A stretch of 41,624 bases of DNA from Crocosphaera chwakensis CCY0110 (GCF_000169335.1 NZ_AAXW01000043.1:1-41624); one strand, 5' to 3'. Positions 14,849 through 23,367 are shown, counted from the first letter of the stretch. The notes: generated from the letters alone by a model not told the origin. Made by a program: numbers and translations.

Positions 14849-14995
14849 CTAGTTGCCTTTTCCTTGTTTCTGCTCACCCTCGTTACCTTGGATTAGGGTA
14901 ACTGGGATGCCCTCTAGTGTTTTGAAAAATATCTCCACTTGAGTTAACCCAGTCCAGTAAAAATTCTCAAACTTCCTAGAAAGTAAGGTTTTAGA
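14849..14995 (-). pseudogene. Remnant of a DUF123 (GIY-YIG type) gene
   Basis: On the minus strand the sequence reads NFYWTGLTQVEIFFKTLEGI then PVTLIQG, ending at a TAG (14849-14851). This aligns with the C-terminus of the DUF123 protein at 25035-25468 (HLFYY...LSGDILKTLDAIPLT). The DNA also aligns (TATCTCCACTT and GGGATG.C.TCTAG in both). Only the last ~40 codons survive. It lies just downstream of the MGMT-type gene. Confidence 0.5.
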
Positions 14996-15030
14996 GCCGA
15001 TTTTTGAGTTAGGATGGCATCATCAATCCT

Positions 15031-15342
15031 TTAAAAGCGATGAAAATATTGTTCAAAATTGACCACTTTTCCTTTAGCAAGCGGAATACCCTCTTTTGTT
15101 AATAATTCAGCTTTTCGATCAGTTCCTAAAACATAATTACCAATTTGACCATTGCTCTTTATAACACGATGACAAGGAACATTAATCAGATTAGGATTAA
15201 GAGCGATCACGCTTCCAACAGTGCGCCAGGCTTTCGAGCCAAGAGCTTTGGCAATTTCTTTGTAAGTGGTTACTTTTCCGTGAGGAATTTTTAGTAGCAA
15301 ATCGTAACATTGCTCACGAAATTCGGGAGACGATTTAATCAT
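15031..15342 (-). CDS. MGMT-family DNA methyltransferase-like protein
   Basis: 103 residues, corresponding to the DNA-binding/active-site domain of O6-alkylguanine-DNA alkyltransferase. Visible are PHGKVTTYKEIAKALGS (HTH), TVGSVIALNP (family Asn finger region), VPCHRVIKSNG with the acceptor Cys at residue 57, then the TDRKAELLTKEGI tail. Because Cys is present, this is not the catalytically dead ATL type. It lacks the N-terminal ribonuclease-like domain of Ogt/Ada, as many short MGMT proteins do. It would repair alkylated guanine by irreversible transfer to the Cys. Downstream on the same strand lies the DUF123 remnant. Confidence 0.9.
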   Translation of the reverse strand: MIKSSPEFREQCYDLLLKIPHGKVTTYKEIAKALGSKAWRTVGSVIALNPNLINVPCHRVIKSNGQIGNYVLGTDRKAELLTKEGIPLAKGKVVNFEQYFHRF

Positions 15343-15686
15343 TGTAGATAACTCAAATAAAATATAGTATATCTGAATTGATTGTCCCTGGTTGCACGAA
15401 CTATATATTTTCGCCGATTTGTCTCAACGACTGGTCTAAGAAACTTCATAGTCTTAATATTAAGTTTTACGAGTCTCTCTTGACAAAGCTGGGTTTATCG
15501 TGGGGAAATAGGGACTTAATCAGTGATCGCTGATTAGATCCGTTACCTTTTTCTTATCGTTTTTTTAACAATGTTTTCTTATTACTATTAATCAGTGTGG
15601 AGGGCTAAAATCAAATTGAGAAAAAGCCCCAAGTGAGGAGTGTTGTAAAGAACAAAAAAACCCATTCATAATTGGGAGAGCTTCTC
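15343..15686. other. 344-bp intergenic stretch with a small palindrome
   Basis: No gene visible. TAATCAG (15517-15523) and CTGATTA (15530-15536) are perfect inverted arms around TGATCG and could be an operator. It must carry the promoters of the MGMT-type gene (leftwards) and of the small ORFs (rightwards). Confidence 0.4.
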
Positions 15687-15773
15687 ATGATAAATTTACC
15701 AGGATTAACTAAAGAATTATCTCAAACCTTTTGGGGCATAACGGTTACTTTATTACTCGTATCTCTGATTTAA
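15687..15773 (+). CDS. 28-aa putative single-span membrane peptide
   Basis: It reads MINLPGLTKELSQTFWGITV then TLLLVSLI. The ATG follows GGGAG at a good distance. The last 15 residues are a hydrophobic span. Its TAA is separated by two bases from the ATG of the next frame (15776), so the two would be translationally coupled. Size and composition recall the tiny membrane subunits of cyanobacterial complexes, but it matches none that I know (PetN, PsbJ, PsaM and similar are different). Confidence 0.4.
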   Translation: MINLPGLTKELSQTFWGITVTLLLVSLI

Positions 15774-15775
15774 TT

Positions 15776-15925
15776 ATGTTGCCCTTAAATTCATTAACCC
15801 AGGATAACTTCGGTAACAGGAATCTCAAAGATTTCTTATCTTTCATTTTTTTAGCCTTCTTTTTTATCACCCTACTTTCTATTTTTCTTGAGAAAAAAAG
15901 CAATTTAGTAAATATTTTTAAGTGA
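15776..15925 (+). CDS. 49-aa putative single-span membrane protein
   Basis: It starts MLPLNSLTQDNFGNRNLKDF and has one clear transmembrane span (LSFIFLAFFFITLLSIFL) followed by a basic end (EKKSNLVNIFK), which suggests N-out or a positive-inside anchor. The frame is open further upstream to 15731, but the ATG at 15776 sits two bases after the stop of the 28-aa frame. The pair ends before a strong hairpin at 15954-16007. The function is unknown. Confidence 0.45.
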   Translation: MLPLNSLTQDNFGNRNLKDFLSFIFLAFFFITLLSIFLEKKSNLVNIFK

Positions 15926-15953
15926 ATAATTGCTAAATTTAGTATTTTTTCTT

Positions 15954-16007
15954 GATTATTAATTGTATAATTAAAATCAATGACTTTTAATTATACAATT
16001 AATAATC
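15954..16007. terminator. Bidirectional hairpin terminator, perfect 23-bp arms
   Basis: The arms at 15954-15976 and 15985-16007 are perfect complements (the left begins GATTATTAATTG, the right ends CAATTAATAATC) with an 8-base loop TCAATGAC. A T-rich run precedes it on the plus strand. It lies between convergent genes. The stop of the leftward gene (15977-15979) falls in the loop. Confidence 0.7.
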
Positions 16008-16439
16008 GATGAAAAGAAAGTTTGTTTTACAGACTTTTGTTGAAATTTTTCATCTAATAACGATTCTATTTTTGAAGTTGTACGACCAAGAAGTAAATGA
16101 ACAGGAAACCTCTCATCAGGAGGCGTATTATTGTAAATCTCAACTAAACTAATAGCATCACCTAAATCATCTTGAAACCTTGGACTTCCATCTTCTTTGG
16201 TTAACCAAATAACTCTACCTTGTTGATCAGCTAAACTAATTAGCTCGAAAAATTCAACGCATTTTTTAGCAGCTTTTGGTGATAAATCAGACAAAGAAAT
16301 CCTCTCAGGGTTATAAGCCATTTCGGGAGTCGGGTTCTCAAAGAATAAACTATAACCAGGGTATTTTCCATCATTGTTAAATACTCTACTTCTTCTACAG
16401 CTAAATATGAATGTATCAGAAGGATTATTTTCTATTAGC
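15977..16439 (-). pseudogene. Hypothetical gene truncated at its 5' end by IS copy 2
   Basis: Native sequence starts inside a codon at the IS edge (W)LIENNPSDTFIFSCRR. An ATG within the IS end (MSLPW...) gives an artificial start and a 158-residue frame. The body reads YSLFFENPTPEMAYNPERIS, AKKCVEFFELISLADQQ and DERFPVHLLLGRTTSK. I recognise no family. The gene on the other side of the IS (17800-18224) reads in the same direction, so the two may once have been one gene, but the missing target repeat leaves this open. Confidence 0.6.
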
Positions 16440-17799
16440 CAGGGTAAGCTCATCTAAAATCCGCTTGATAGAAGGTATTGAGAACAGTCATCATATAGTT
16501 GTTATTCATAGCAGCTTGCTTCATTTTCTGGCGAAGACTACGTTTAAATGTTTTTTCTTGATGGAGAACATTAAGTGCTAATCGTCTTAGAAGAGCAAAG
16601 TTCTGTGGACTATATTCTGACCGAATACGACATTGATCTTCTCGGAAGGTGACATCGAGCTTCCAATGAAGATTGTTTTCAATGCTCCAATGAGTGCGAA
16701 TAGCATAGCAAAGGAATTGGGCATTGGGAGGTAAAGAGGTCAGGTAAAACTGAATATCGTGGGTAGTCTTGTTCCACAAGTGACGGATGCGTTCGACTAC
16801 AACAATTGTTTGTAGTCCAGACCATTGTTGTTGCTGGTAAAGCTCTCCCATAGCTGCTACTGGTATAGCCCAAACGTATCGTTTCTCGGTGCGGTGATGA
16901 CCCTTGGTTACGGTTTTGTAGTAGTCATGATCAATGCCATCCCAACCTTGAGTCCTTGTATCGGTGAACCATTGCTGGACTTGAGAAAATAAAGTGGGAT
17001 GATTAGCTTTGAGGGTGAGAATGTAGTCAGCTTTTCGCTCACGGATTTGTTCGACAATGCTGGTTTGAGTTCCCATGGCATCAATGGTGATGATCGAGCC
17101 TGTAATGTCTAATAGTTCGATTAGGGCAGGGATGGCTGTGATTTCGTTGGAATGGTCTTCTACTTTGACTTGTCCTAACACCAGACCCTGCTGGGATGCC
17201 CACGCTGTGACCGTATGTAAGGCAGACTGTCCCTTATTGCGATCGTAAGAACCCCTTAATGTTTTGCCATCGATGGGGATAATTTCACCTTGAATTGAAT
17301 TCATTATAGATTGAACCCATTTTTGTAGGCATTTTTGCAGGGATTTTGGGTCAATTCTCTCAAAAACTCTTCTAAATGTGTCATCACTCGGTATTCCGTG
17401 AGGTAGTTCTAGAAACTCTGATAACCACTCCTGTTTTGCGATACCATAGTTCTCCATATCTTCCCAACCTTGGGCCCCTGCAATTACTGCCAATATAGCG
17501 ATCGCCAATACATCTTTAAGGAGGTGTTTTTTGCTTCTTTGTACTCTAGGATCTTCTATTTCTTTGACATAGCCTAATAAATTGTTTTGGATTTCATCAA
17601 TAGATGCTATATTTCCCTTTTTGTGTTTTTTTTACTAGATTGTTTTTGGTCTGCAAACCCGTTGGCCATGTTCTGATTCCATAATTACAAGAGTCCTAAT
17701 TGTACTTTGTTTTTTTGATTTTAAGTCTCTTTTTTCCTCACCTATACTTTGCTTTCTTAGTCAAGTAAATTTTATACCATTTTAGATGAGCTTACCCTG
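16440..17799 (-). mobile_element. ISAs1-like insertion sequence, copy 2 (1360 bp)
   Basis: Same terminal inverted repeats and, by eye, the same sequence as 5160-6519, in the same orientation, 11,280 bp away. The flanking ten bases differ (TTCTATTAGC left, CTAATTTTAG right), so there is no target duplication. That points to a recombination or adjacent deletion after insertion. Confidence 0.97.
16450..17669 (-). CDS. ISAs1-family transposase, copy 2 (in two frames)
   Basis: Identical to the copy-1 transposase: main frame 16450-17508 with DDE residues at D80, D143 and E277 of that frame. The same upstream extension is reached only through the eight-A run (minus strand; 17626-17633) from an ATG at 17669. 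Because both copies share the run, the frameshift was present in the copy that moved, so it did not abolish transposition unless transposase was supplied in trans. Confidence 0.85.
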
Positions 17800-18224
17800 C
17801 TAATTTTAGCAACCAATTAAGAGAAGGAGGGGGAGACTGTTCAACGAACATTTCTCCCAGTTGTTCAAGAGTGTAGGGAATATCCATGACTCCGTTAGAG
17901 GACTCTATCCAAAGAGCTTCATCTTGTGCATAAACTCTAACAGCTTGCTCATACATTTCTTGGAAAGTGCTACTTATGGAGATTCGTGCATCTTGTGCAT
18001 ACATCCAAGCATAAACAAGCATAAACTAGCTCACACATTTCTGAGGTTATTTTATTGATATCGGTTCCACTTCCTGCTAAAAAACTAATTCCTTCTTCAT
18101 CATCAGTACGAGAAAACCAAAATTCTTTAGATTTATTGTCCCTTTTAAGTTCTTGACCATGCCACTCTTTAGATATTTTGAACATTTTTGTTAACAATTT
18201 AATTATAAATAGTATATCAGTCAA
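17800..18224 (-). pseudogene. Hypothetical gene broken by a 10-bp duplication and an IS
   Basis: The first part, from the ATG at 18224, reads MTDILFIIKLLTKMFKISKE ... TSEMCELVYA. At about 18005-18024 the 10-bp unit TATGCTTGTT is followed by a second TATGCTTG, which shifts the frame. Removing one unit joins ELVYA to WMYAQDARISISSTFQEMY ... IPYTLEQLGEMFVEQ. The frame then runs into the IS edge at 17799. I do not recognise the protein; the C-terminal part is acidic and helical. Two independent lesions show it is not functional. Confidence 0.75.
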
Positions 18225-18265
18225 TTTAGCTTATGACTATCCTGAACAATTTCAATAACTGTTTT

Positions 18266-18967
18266 TTACCGTACCTCAATTCTTTGATTAACAGCAATAT
18301 AAAGCTCATCGAATTTATATGCAACAGCCCTAAGTTTTCCATATTTATTATCTAATCTAAATAGTTTACCAACGAATTTATCTTCTCTGTCTTCTAATAC
18401 TTCTTGAAAAGCACAAATACAGTCCCAACTATGGGTAGTTGCAAAGATTTGTACATTTAAGTTTTGTGATATTTTTATGAGTAAACGCCACATATCTGTT
18501 TGTGCTGTATAATGTAATCCTCTTTCGATTTCGTCAATTAATAATATTCTATTTTCAAGAATAACTGCTCTTATAATAAGTCCAAAGATTTTCTTCATTC
18601 CTTCTCCCATACTACTCAAAGGAATGGGTTGATCTTTTCCTTTTATTTTAAGTTTTATCTGTTTAGGATATTGACTCACTGTAAAACCTATCCGTTCAAT
18701 ATCAGAGTTAATAATTTGTAAAGCTTTTATCGCTTTATCTTCTTTAGGGGTGAGTTGAATTAAATCCCAATTTTTTTCAATATTGTCAAGATAATCATCA
18801 TTAACTGATATCAAAATACTATTATTAGTATCTAAAGAATTAATAAACTCTAATAGACTGGTTTTGCCAATATTATTTTGTCCAACTATTAAATTGATTC
18901 TTGATAAATTCTTAATAGAAAAGTTTTTAAAGCAACGATAATTTTCTATGGTTAAGGTTTTAAGCAT
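18266..18967 (-). CDS. Compact AAA-family (OLD/ABC-like) ATPase
   Basis: 233 residues. Walker A is LIVGQNNIGKTSLLEF (residues 26-41), the ABC-like signature LSSMGEGMKK is near 117-126, Walker B is RILLIDEIERGLHY near 140-153, and the H-loop is ATTHS near 176-180. Relatives of the AAA15/AAA21 class are usually 350-450 residues. Here the region between Walker A and the signature is short, and may be an in-frame internal deletion. Such ATPases often act with a nuclease or toxin partner. The only neighbour is a zinc-ribbon protein 16 bp upstream on the same strand. Function unknown. Confidence 0.8.
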   Translation of the reverse strand: MLKTLTIENYRCFKNFSIKNLSRINLIVGQNNIGKTSLLEFINSLDTNNSILISVNDDYLDNIEKNWDLIQLTPKEDKAIKALQIINSDIERIGFTVSQYPKQIKLKIKGKDQPIPLSSMGEGMKKIFGLIIRAVILENRILLIDEIERGLHYTAQTDMWRLLIKISQNLNVQIFATTHSWDCICAFQEVLEDREDKFVGKLFRLDNKYGKLRAVAYKFDELYIAVNQRIEVR

Positions 18968-18983
18968 TTGTTGATAATTTGTA

Positions 18984-19178
18984 TCAAAGGTGTTTAGCTA
19001 CGTCATAAGGAATAATAAAATATCTTTTAGAAGCTAAAAAATCTTGAAGTTGATAACAATTTAAGCATTGAACTGTCTTAGGGAAATAAATTTCTTGTTG
19101 GGTACAATGTTTACCACAAACACAACAAAAACTTTGTTTAGCAGCATTGGAATTACTATAATCTCGATTGTTTAACAT
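18984..19178 (-). CDS. Small zinc-ribbon protein
   Basis: About 64 residues from the ATG at 19178 (MLNNRDYSNSNAAKQ); an upstream in-frame start at 19223 would add 15 residues. Two Cys pairs, FCCVCGKHC and VQCLNC, spaced 20 residues apart, form a probable zinc ribbon. It precedes the AAA ATPase gene on the same strand by 16 bp, so the two may form an operon. It could be a remnant of a larger protein. No family name. Confidence 0.5.
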   Translation of the reverse strand: MLNNRDYSNSNAAKQSFCCVCGKHCTQQEIYFPKTVQCLNCYQLQDFLASKRYFIIPYDVAKHL

Positions 19179-19267
19179 TTTAGATTTTAGGTAATAGACA
19201 TCTCCATAATTTAATAAAATCAAAAAAATAGTATAATGAAATACATAATAAATTTCTAAAAGAGGAC

Positions 19268-20260
19268 ATGAAAAGTTATACTTGGGCTTATATTCAAAAA
19301 TATTCTAAACAAACAAAAAGATTATTAGGAATCGACTATCAACAACTCAAACAACTAATCGCTCTAGGAAAGCTTCTCAATCAGAACAATAAAGAAAAAA
19401 TTGAAAAAACAAAAACCCGAATTAATCAATCAGGAAGTGGAAATCATCCTAAATTATCAGAAGAAGAACAAATAATTCTCATGTTAATTTATCTTCGTCA
19501 TAATGTAAGCTTTCAATTCTTAGGACTTGTCTTCCAAGTGAGTGAATCAACGGCTCATAATATTTTTACATATTGGCAAAAACTTTTTGAGGGAGAGTTA
19601 CCTCCAAGTTTGTTAGAACAAGTAAAAAAGTCCCAAGACGAAGAAAAACTTGTGATTGAACAATTAAAAGATTATGAATTGATTGTAGATAGTGCAGAAC
19701 AGCCTATTGAAAGACCTTTAGACTACCAAGAGCAAAAAAGATACTTTTCAGGAAAGCAAAAAAGACATACTCTTAAAAGTCAGTTTATTGTATTACCAAA
19801 AGCTGAGGATATTGTTGATGTAGTTATTGGAAAACCTGGACCAATAAGTGACATAAAAATATGTAGGCAAACTTTAAATAAATTTAAGATAAATCAAACT
19901 TTTAGTGGGGACAAAGCCTACATTGGAGAAACTCAAATTACGACTCCGCATAAAAGAGCGAAAAATGGAGAATTAACAGAAAATCAAATAGAAGAAAATA
20001 AAGCTTTATCATCTAATCGAATTTTTGTAGAGCATTTAATTAGAATAGTCAAAGTATTTAAAGTAGTTCAAGAGAGATTTCGCTTACACAAAAATAGATA
20101 TAAATCGGTTTTATTAACAGTTTGCGGATTAGTCCGCTTGAGAATTAGTTCCCTAATTTTAGAAGTAATAAAATCCTGTACATCTGGAGAAATAATTGAC
20201 GTTAGAATGAACCATAGTTTTATGTCTAAATTAGATTTAGTCTCTTCAAATCCTTATTAA
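19268..20260 (+). CDS. IS5-family (DDE_Tnp_4 type) transposase
   Basis: 330 residues, full length. The N-terminal helix-turn-helix region reads SEEEQIILMLIYLRHNVSFQ and SESTAHNIFTYWQ. The DDE triad is D141 (LIVDSAEQPIERP), D215 (FSGDKAYIGE) and E255 (RIFVEHLIRIVK). GAGG precedes the ATG. I could not find convincing terminal inverted repeats at either side, so the IS limits are unknown; it lies between the zinc-ribbon gene and a truncated CoiA-like gene. The coding sequence has no lesions. Confidence 0.85.
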   Translation: MKSYTWAYIQKYSKQTKRLLGIDYQQLKQLIALGKLLNQNNKEKIEKTKTRINQSGSGNHPKLSEEEQIILMLIYLRHNVSFQFLGLVFQVSESTAHNIFTYWQKLFEGELPPSLLEQVKKSQDEEKLVIEQLKDYELIVDSAEQPIERPLDYQEQKRYFSGKQKRHTLKSQFIVLPKAEDIVDVVIGKPGPISDIKICRQTLNKFKINQTFSGDKAYIGETQITTPHKRAKNGELTENQIEENKALSSNRIFVEHLIRIVKVFKVVQERFRLHKNRYKSVLLTVCGLVRLRISSLILEVIKSCTSGEIIDVRMNHSFMSKLDLVSSNPY

Positions 20261-20318
20261 TTCGTTTTCAGGACAATTTTTTACTTCGAGTCCAATACAC
20301 CTGTTTCTATTGCTGTAA

Positions 20319-20591
20319 CTAGGTTATAGATTTTTGGAGATGTCTATTCAAATTAAACTGCTTGTACATAGGGAGTTGTACAGACTCAGTGTTTTGGACA
20401 TAATTGCAAGTTTCTCCTGCATGAGCAAAGTGATGTGCTTTGACTTTGCCCTTTTTGGCGATTAATTCACCTTGGCAATAAGGACAGTATAAGTCACTTC
20501 TCCCTCTTGGGACTTCAGTTATAGAGACATACTCCCTATCTCGATTTAGAGCATATTCTAACCACATAACAGTACCCTTTTTTTGATACAC
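20319..20591 (-). pseudogene. CoiA-like protein, truncated
   Basis: Up to 90 residues; the better start is the Met at about 20567 (MWLEYALNRDREYVS). It holds the zinc-binding N-terminal region of the CoiA/competence-like family: SDLYCPYCQGELIAKKGKVK followed by AHHFAHAGETCNY. Normal members continue with a nuclease-like domain for 200 or more residues. Here the frame stops soon after LPMYKQFNLNRHL, close to the IS5-like transposase, so the 3' part was probably lost in that insertion. Confidence 0.65.
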
Positions 20592-20610
20592 TCTATGGCA
20601 TACATTATAA

Positions 20611-21084
20611 TCATTGTTGTCCTAGCCCACACCAAGCAGTATAAGCAACGGCAATAGCATCAACCTCTTGGTTTAAAAGGATACTCTGTAAATCGAACAA
20701 CTCCTCAACAATAGCAGTAAGATCCTCTCGTTCGGCCTTAGGATGATCAAGATTACTTTTCCAAGTTGCAGGATAAATCATCGTAGGTAAGCAACCATGC
20801 CGATAAGCCACCAAATTAATAACACCTAACACCTGTAATAACTTAGTCATTGAAGGAAATTCGGGCTGAATAAAAGGCTGTTCAATGGCAATATTTGTAA
20901 CTTGATATTCTTGTAGAATCTCTCGTAAATCAGCTTCAATTTCCCCTAATCTATAGGGTAGAGGATCATGGGAATCGGTTTCAACTAAGCCAAAGTCCAC
21001 CATACTCGGTTCTTCTGTGGTTTCCCATCAATAACAGCCCATCATAATTTAGAGATGCTAGGTTTAATCCCAAGCCATCTAGGA
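20611..21084 (-). pseudogene. RuvC-like Holliday junction nuclease, decayed
   Basis: The frame 20611-21003 reads VDFGLVETDSHDPLPYRLGE, IAIEQPFIQPEF, KLLQVLGVINLVAYRHG and QEVDAIAVAYTAW, which is the RuvC fold with its Glu and C-terminal Asp motifs. Upstream, in other frames, are WAVIDGKPQKN and RWLGIKPSISKL. The first should join the second but is separated by a TGA (where Gly is usual). A one-base shift near 21001 separates it from VDFGLV. The first catalytic Asp (GIDPS in the family) is Lys here (GIKPS). Three lesions in one gene mark it as a pseudogene. Confidence 0.75.
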
Positions 21085-21242
21085 CTACCAGTCCTCGAAA
21101 TAGTATTTTGGTCTAAACGATGAGCATAAGTGGTGATTTCTTCAACAAGACATTCAGGTACTCGAACAGCTTTAGTGGGAAGATTATTCCACTTGGGTTT
21201 TTGTTGAATTAAGTGTCTTAACTTAGAATTTTTAAGAGCCAT
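21042..21242 (-). CDS. Small hypothetical protein running into the ruvC-like pseudogene
   Basis: 66 residues: MALKNSKLRHLIQQKPKWNN, LPTKAVRVPECLVEEITTYA and HRLDQNTISRTGSP. The last 13 residues (RWLGIKPSISKL) are the former beginning of the RuvC-like protein. The native protein was probably about 53-55 residues plus a separate stop, now fused by a small deletion. The VPE.LVEEI..YA.RLD pattern looks like a short dimerising helix. Function unknown. Confidence 0.5.
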   Translation of the reverse strand: MALKNSKLRHLIQQKPKWNNLPTKAVRVPECLVEEITTYAHRLDQNTISRTGSPRWLGIKPSISKL

Positions 21243-21716
21243 ACTACCAGTGTACGCTCGTACAGAGAGAAATTTAACTAACTTAATAAATTCCTTATTT
21301 TATTATTTCATGACTAAATGAATTATGGATGTAAGGATATAGAAAAAACTCATAATTTTGGTCTTTTTAAAAATAAGATTAATAGGTAAAAATTTCTCTA
21401 AAAAATGAAAAACAGAGCAAAAAATACTTTTCTTAAATAACAAACCCAATCTAGGGTGTAAAATAAGCTGCCAGGCTTTTGACTGCACCTCTATGATTGG
21501 GGTGAAAAATGTATCATTAATATTTTAACAAAAGTTTGAAAAGAACTCGTCACCCCGACGCAGCCACAGAAAAAGTAAGACGGGCATTCCTAGCTATTAA
21601 GCACCATAACTATAATGTGGTAGTTGTGTGGTAGTTGAGCGATCGCAACGTTGGTTCAGAAACCCTAGCAGGATTCATGAATTAGCAGAAAACGGGGTGT
21701 ATGTGGTGGGATTAAT
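21243..21716. other. 474-bp stretch without a supportable gene
   Basis: AT-rich on the left, GC-richer from 21540. A plus-strand reading near 21570-21640 (TEKVRRAFLAIKHHNYNVVV) looks protein-like but is cut by several stops, so it may be debris of a lost gene. One HIP1 site near 21640. I see no promoter or hairpin of note. Confidence 0.3.
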
Positions 21717-22496
21717 CTAGCGCAGCATTTCTAAAACCTGACTACTGTTGAACAAAAGCCCAATTGTGCCGATAACACTTAACATTACCAGCACCCAATT
21801 TCCTAAAGTCACTGCAACCATTGTCGCGGCAATAATAGTAACCAGGGAAAAAAAGAAGGCTATTCTCACACCAAAAATAACTGGAATGGTGGGAACACCG
21901 GCAAGACGATCGCCTGGTGTATCTCTGATGTCATTCAGATTGGCAATTGATGCTATCATCAGACTCTCATAGAGGATTCCTCCGATGATTTGAAAGCTCC
22001 AGTGGACACCACTAACTGTCATGGGGATAAGAAAGGTAAGAATAACCCAGAGGACGACTATGAGAGCCGTTTTAACCCCTGGTATTTTTTTAAGGCTTTT
22101 ACCATCTCGAAGAATGGGGAGACTATAGGCAAAGGCGAGTCCTATGGTACTGATAATAGGAAAGATTGCAGCTGGTCGTAACAGCATTGCGATGAAGCTG
22201 ATGACCGCGGCCATCGCACACAAGTAAACCATGAAGGTATAATTCGCTCGCAACCAATTAGTTCGTTCTGGCGAATTGAGGATGTCTGATTCCTCACCTA
22301 AATCGTGCATCCGATCATAACTGTAGGTCAAAAACCCTAATAGACCACTCAGGACGAGTACCACACTATCTGGCTCACATTCTGCCAAAGAGTAGAAGAG
22401 CAGAGTGTATACTACAGCCAAGATGATGACAATCCCATTGCCATATCGTAAAAAATCCCTAATAAATGTTCCAATGCTTCTAAAATTCATGAACAT
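21717..22496 (-). CDS. UbiA-family prenyltransferase-like membrane protein
   Basis: 259 residues with about eight transmembrane spans. The two polar loops of the UbiA fold are present: YSYDRMHDLGEESD (first Asp-rich motif) and LNDIRDTPGDRLAGVPTIPV (second, DxxxD followed by the typical GVPTIPV). Members transfer prenyl or polyprenyl groups to aromatic or other acceptors in the membrane (quinone, chlorophyll or heme O pathways). The first motif lacks the canonical N-D start, so the substrate cannot be predicted. Start either Met 1 or Met 3 (MNFRSIG). It stands alone. Confidence 0.8.
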   Translation of the reverse strand: MFMNFRSIGTFIRDFLRYGNGIVIILAVVYTLLFYSLAECEPDSVVLVLSGLLGFLTYSYDRMHDLGEESDILNSPERTNWLRANYTFMVYLCAMAAVISFIAMLLRPAAIFPIISTIGLAFAYSLPILRDGKSLKKIPGVKTALIVVLWVILTFLIPMTVSGVHWSFQIIGGILYESLMIASIANLNDIRDTPGDRLAGVPTIPVIFGVRIAFFFSLVTIIAATMVAVTLGNWVLVMLSVIGTIGLLFNSSQVLEMLR

Positions 22497-22670
22497 TCGT
22501 GAAAAAAATGTAATAACTCACTGTTCGCTCAAATTTCTGAACCATTTATAATTATAATCGGAAATCTGTTGATATTAGTGGAATGGTAACGGTGCCGAAA
22601 ATGCCGAGAGAATAATGATATTTTTTTTACGAGTTAAGGGAAGACTAAAAATATAAACTGATTTGTGATT

Positions 22671-23342
22671 ATGAAAACACTGATAGTGGGACTGGGTTTA
22701 TCCGTAGTTGTTTCTGTTCCTACTTTAGCCGCACAAGTAGTATCAGTAGGTGATGGAGACACTTTAACCGTGGTTGAAAATGGTCAGAACATAACTATTC
22801 GATTAGCGTGTATCGATGCTCCGGAGTCTTCACAACCTGGGGGTATAGCTTCAACCAATCGTTTAAAGCAATTAGTCGCAGTTGGAACAATTGTAAGTAT
22901 TGAGACAGTTGATAGAGATCGTTATGGTCGAACTGTGGGTGTCGTTTCCAAAGGCAATCTCAATATTAATCTGACAATGGTACAAGAAGGTCAAGCAGTT
23001 GTTTATCACAAATATTTAAGCAATTGTCCAAATTCCCAGGCTTACATTAATGCCCAGAAACAAGCTCGGCAGAGAAGTCTGGGCTTTTGGAATATAACGA
23101 ACGCAGTAATGCCTTGGGATTGGCGTAAAGGAGTAAGAAACAATCAACCAACCAATGCTAATGGCACAACAAGAGGAAATTCGGTTAACAATGCCAATTT
23201 ACCTGCTTGTGTTAATAGCGATTGTGATTGCTCTGATTTTTTAACTCAATCTCAAGCTCAACAAGTTCTACAAGCTTATCCAGGCGATCCTCATCGCTTA
23301 GATCGAGATCAAGATGGTGTAGCTTGTGAAAGCTTACCGTAG
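22671..23342 (+). CDS. Secreted thermonuclease (SNase) with Excalibur domain
   Basis: About 223 residues from ATG 22671. A signal peptide (MKTLIVGLGLSVVVSVPTLA) is followed by the SNase fold: VVSVGDGDTLTV, ITIRLACIDAPES, VDRDRYGRTVGVV and GQAVVYHKYL, with the active-site Arg, Glu and Arg in expected places. After a Thr/Asn-rich linker comes an Excalibur domain (CSDFLTQSQAQQVL... DRDQDGVACESLP) with the calcium-binding DxDxDGxxCE. It degrades nucleic acid outside the cytosol. The next gene starts 25 bp downstream and is also secreted, so they may be co-transcribed. Confidence 0.92.
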   Translation: MKTLIVGLGLSVVVSVPTLAAQVVSVGDGDTLTVVENGQNITIRLACIDAPESSQPGGIASTNRLKQLVAVGTIVSIETVDRDRYGRTVGVVSKGNLNINLTMVQEGQAVVYHKYLSNCPNSQAYINAQKQARQRSLGFWNITNAVMPWDWRKGVRNNQPTNANGTTRGNSVNNANLPACVNSDCDCSDFLTQSQAQQVLQAYPGDPHRLDRDQDGVACESLP

Positions 23343-23367
23343 AAAATTTACTAGAAAAATTACCAAC

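Noticed and set aside
16430..17809. Possible imperfect target duplication at IS copy 2
   Set aside because: TTCTATTAGC and CTAATTTTAG share only scattered bases; the perfect duplication at copy 1 shows what a real one looks like.
21303..21488. Leftward 61-aa hydrophobic frame
   Set aside because: AT-rich sequence gives Phe/Leu/Lys-rich chance frames; no ribosome-binding site or recognisable motif.
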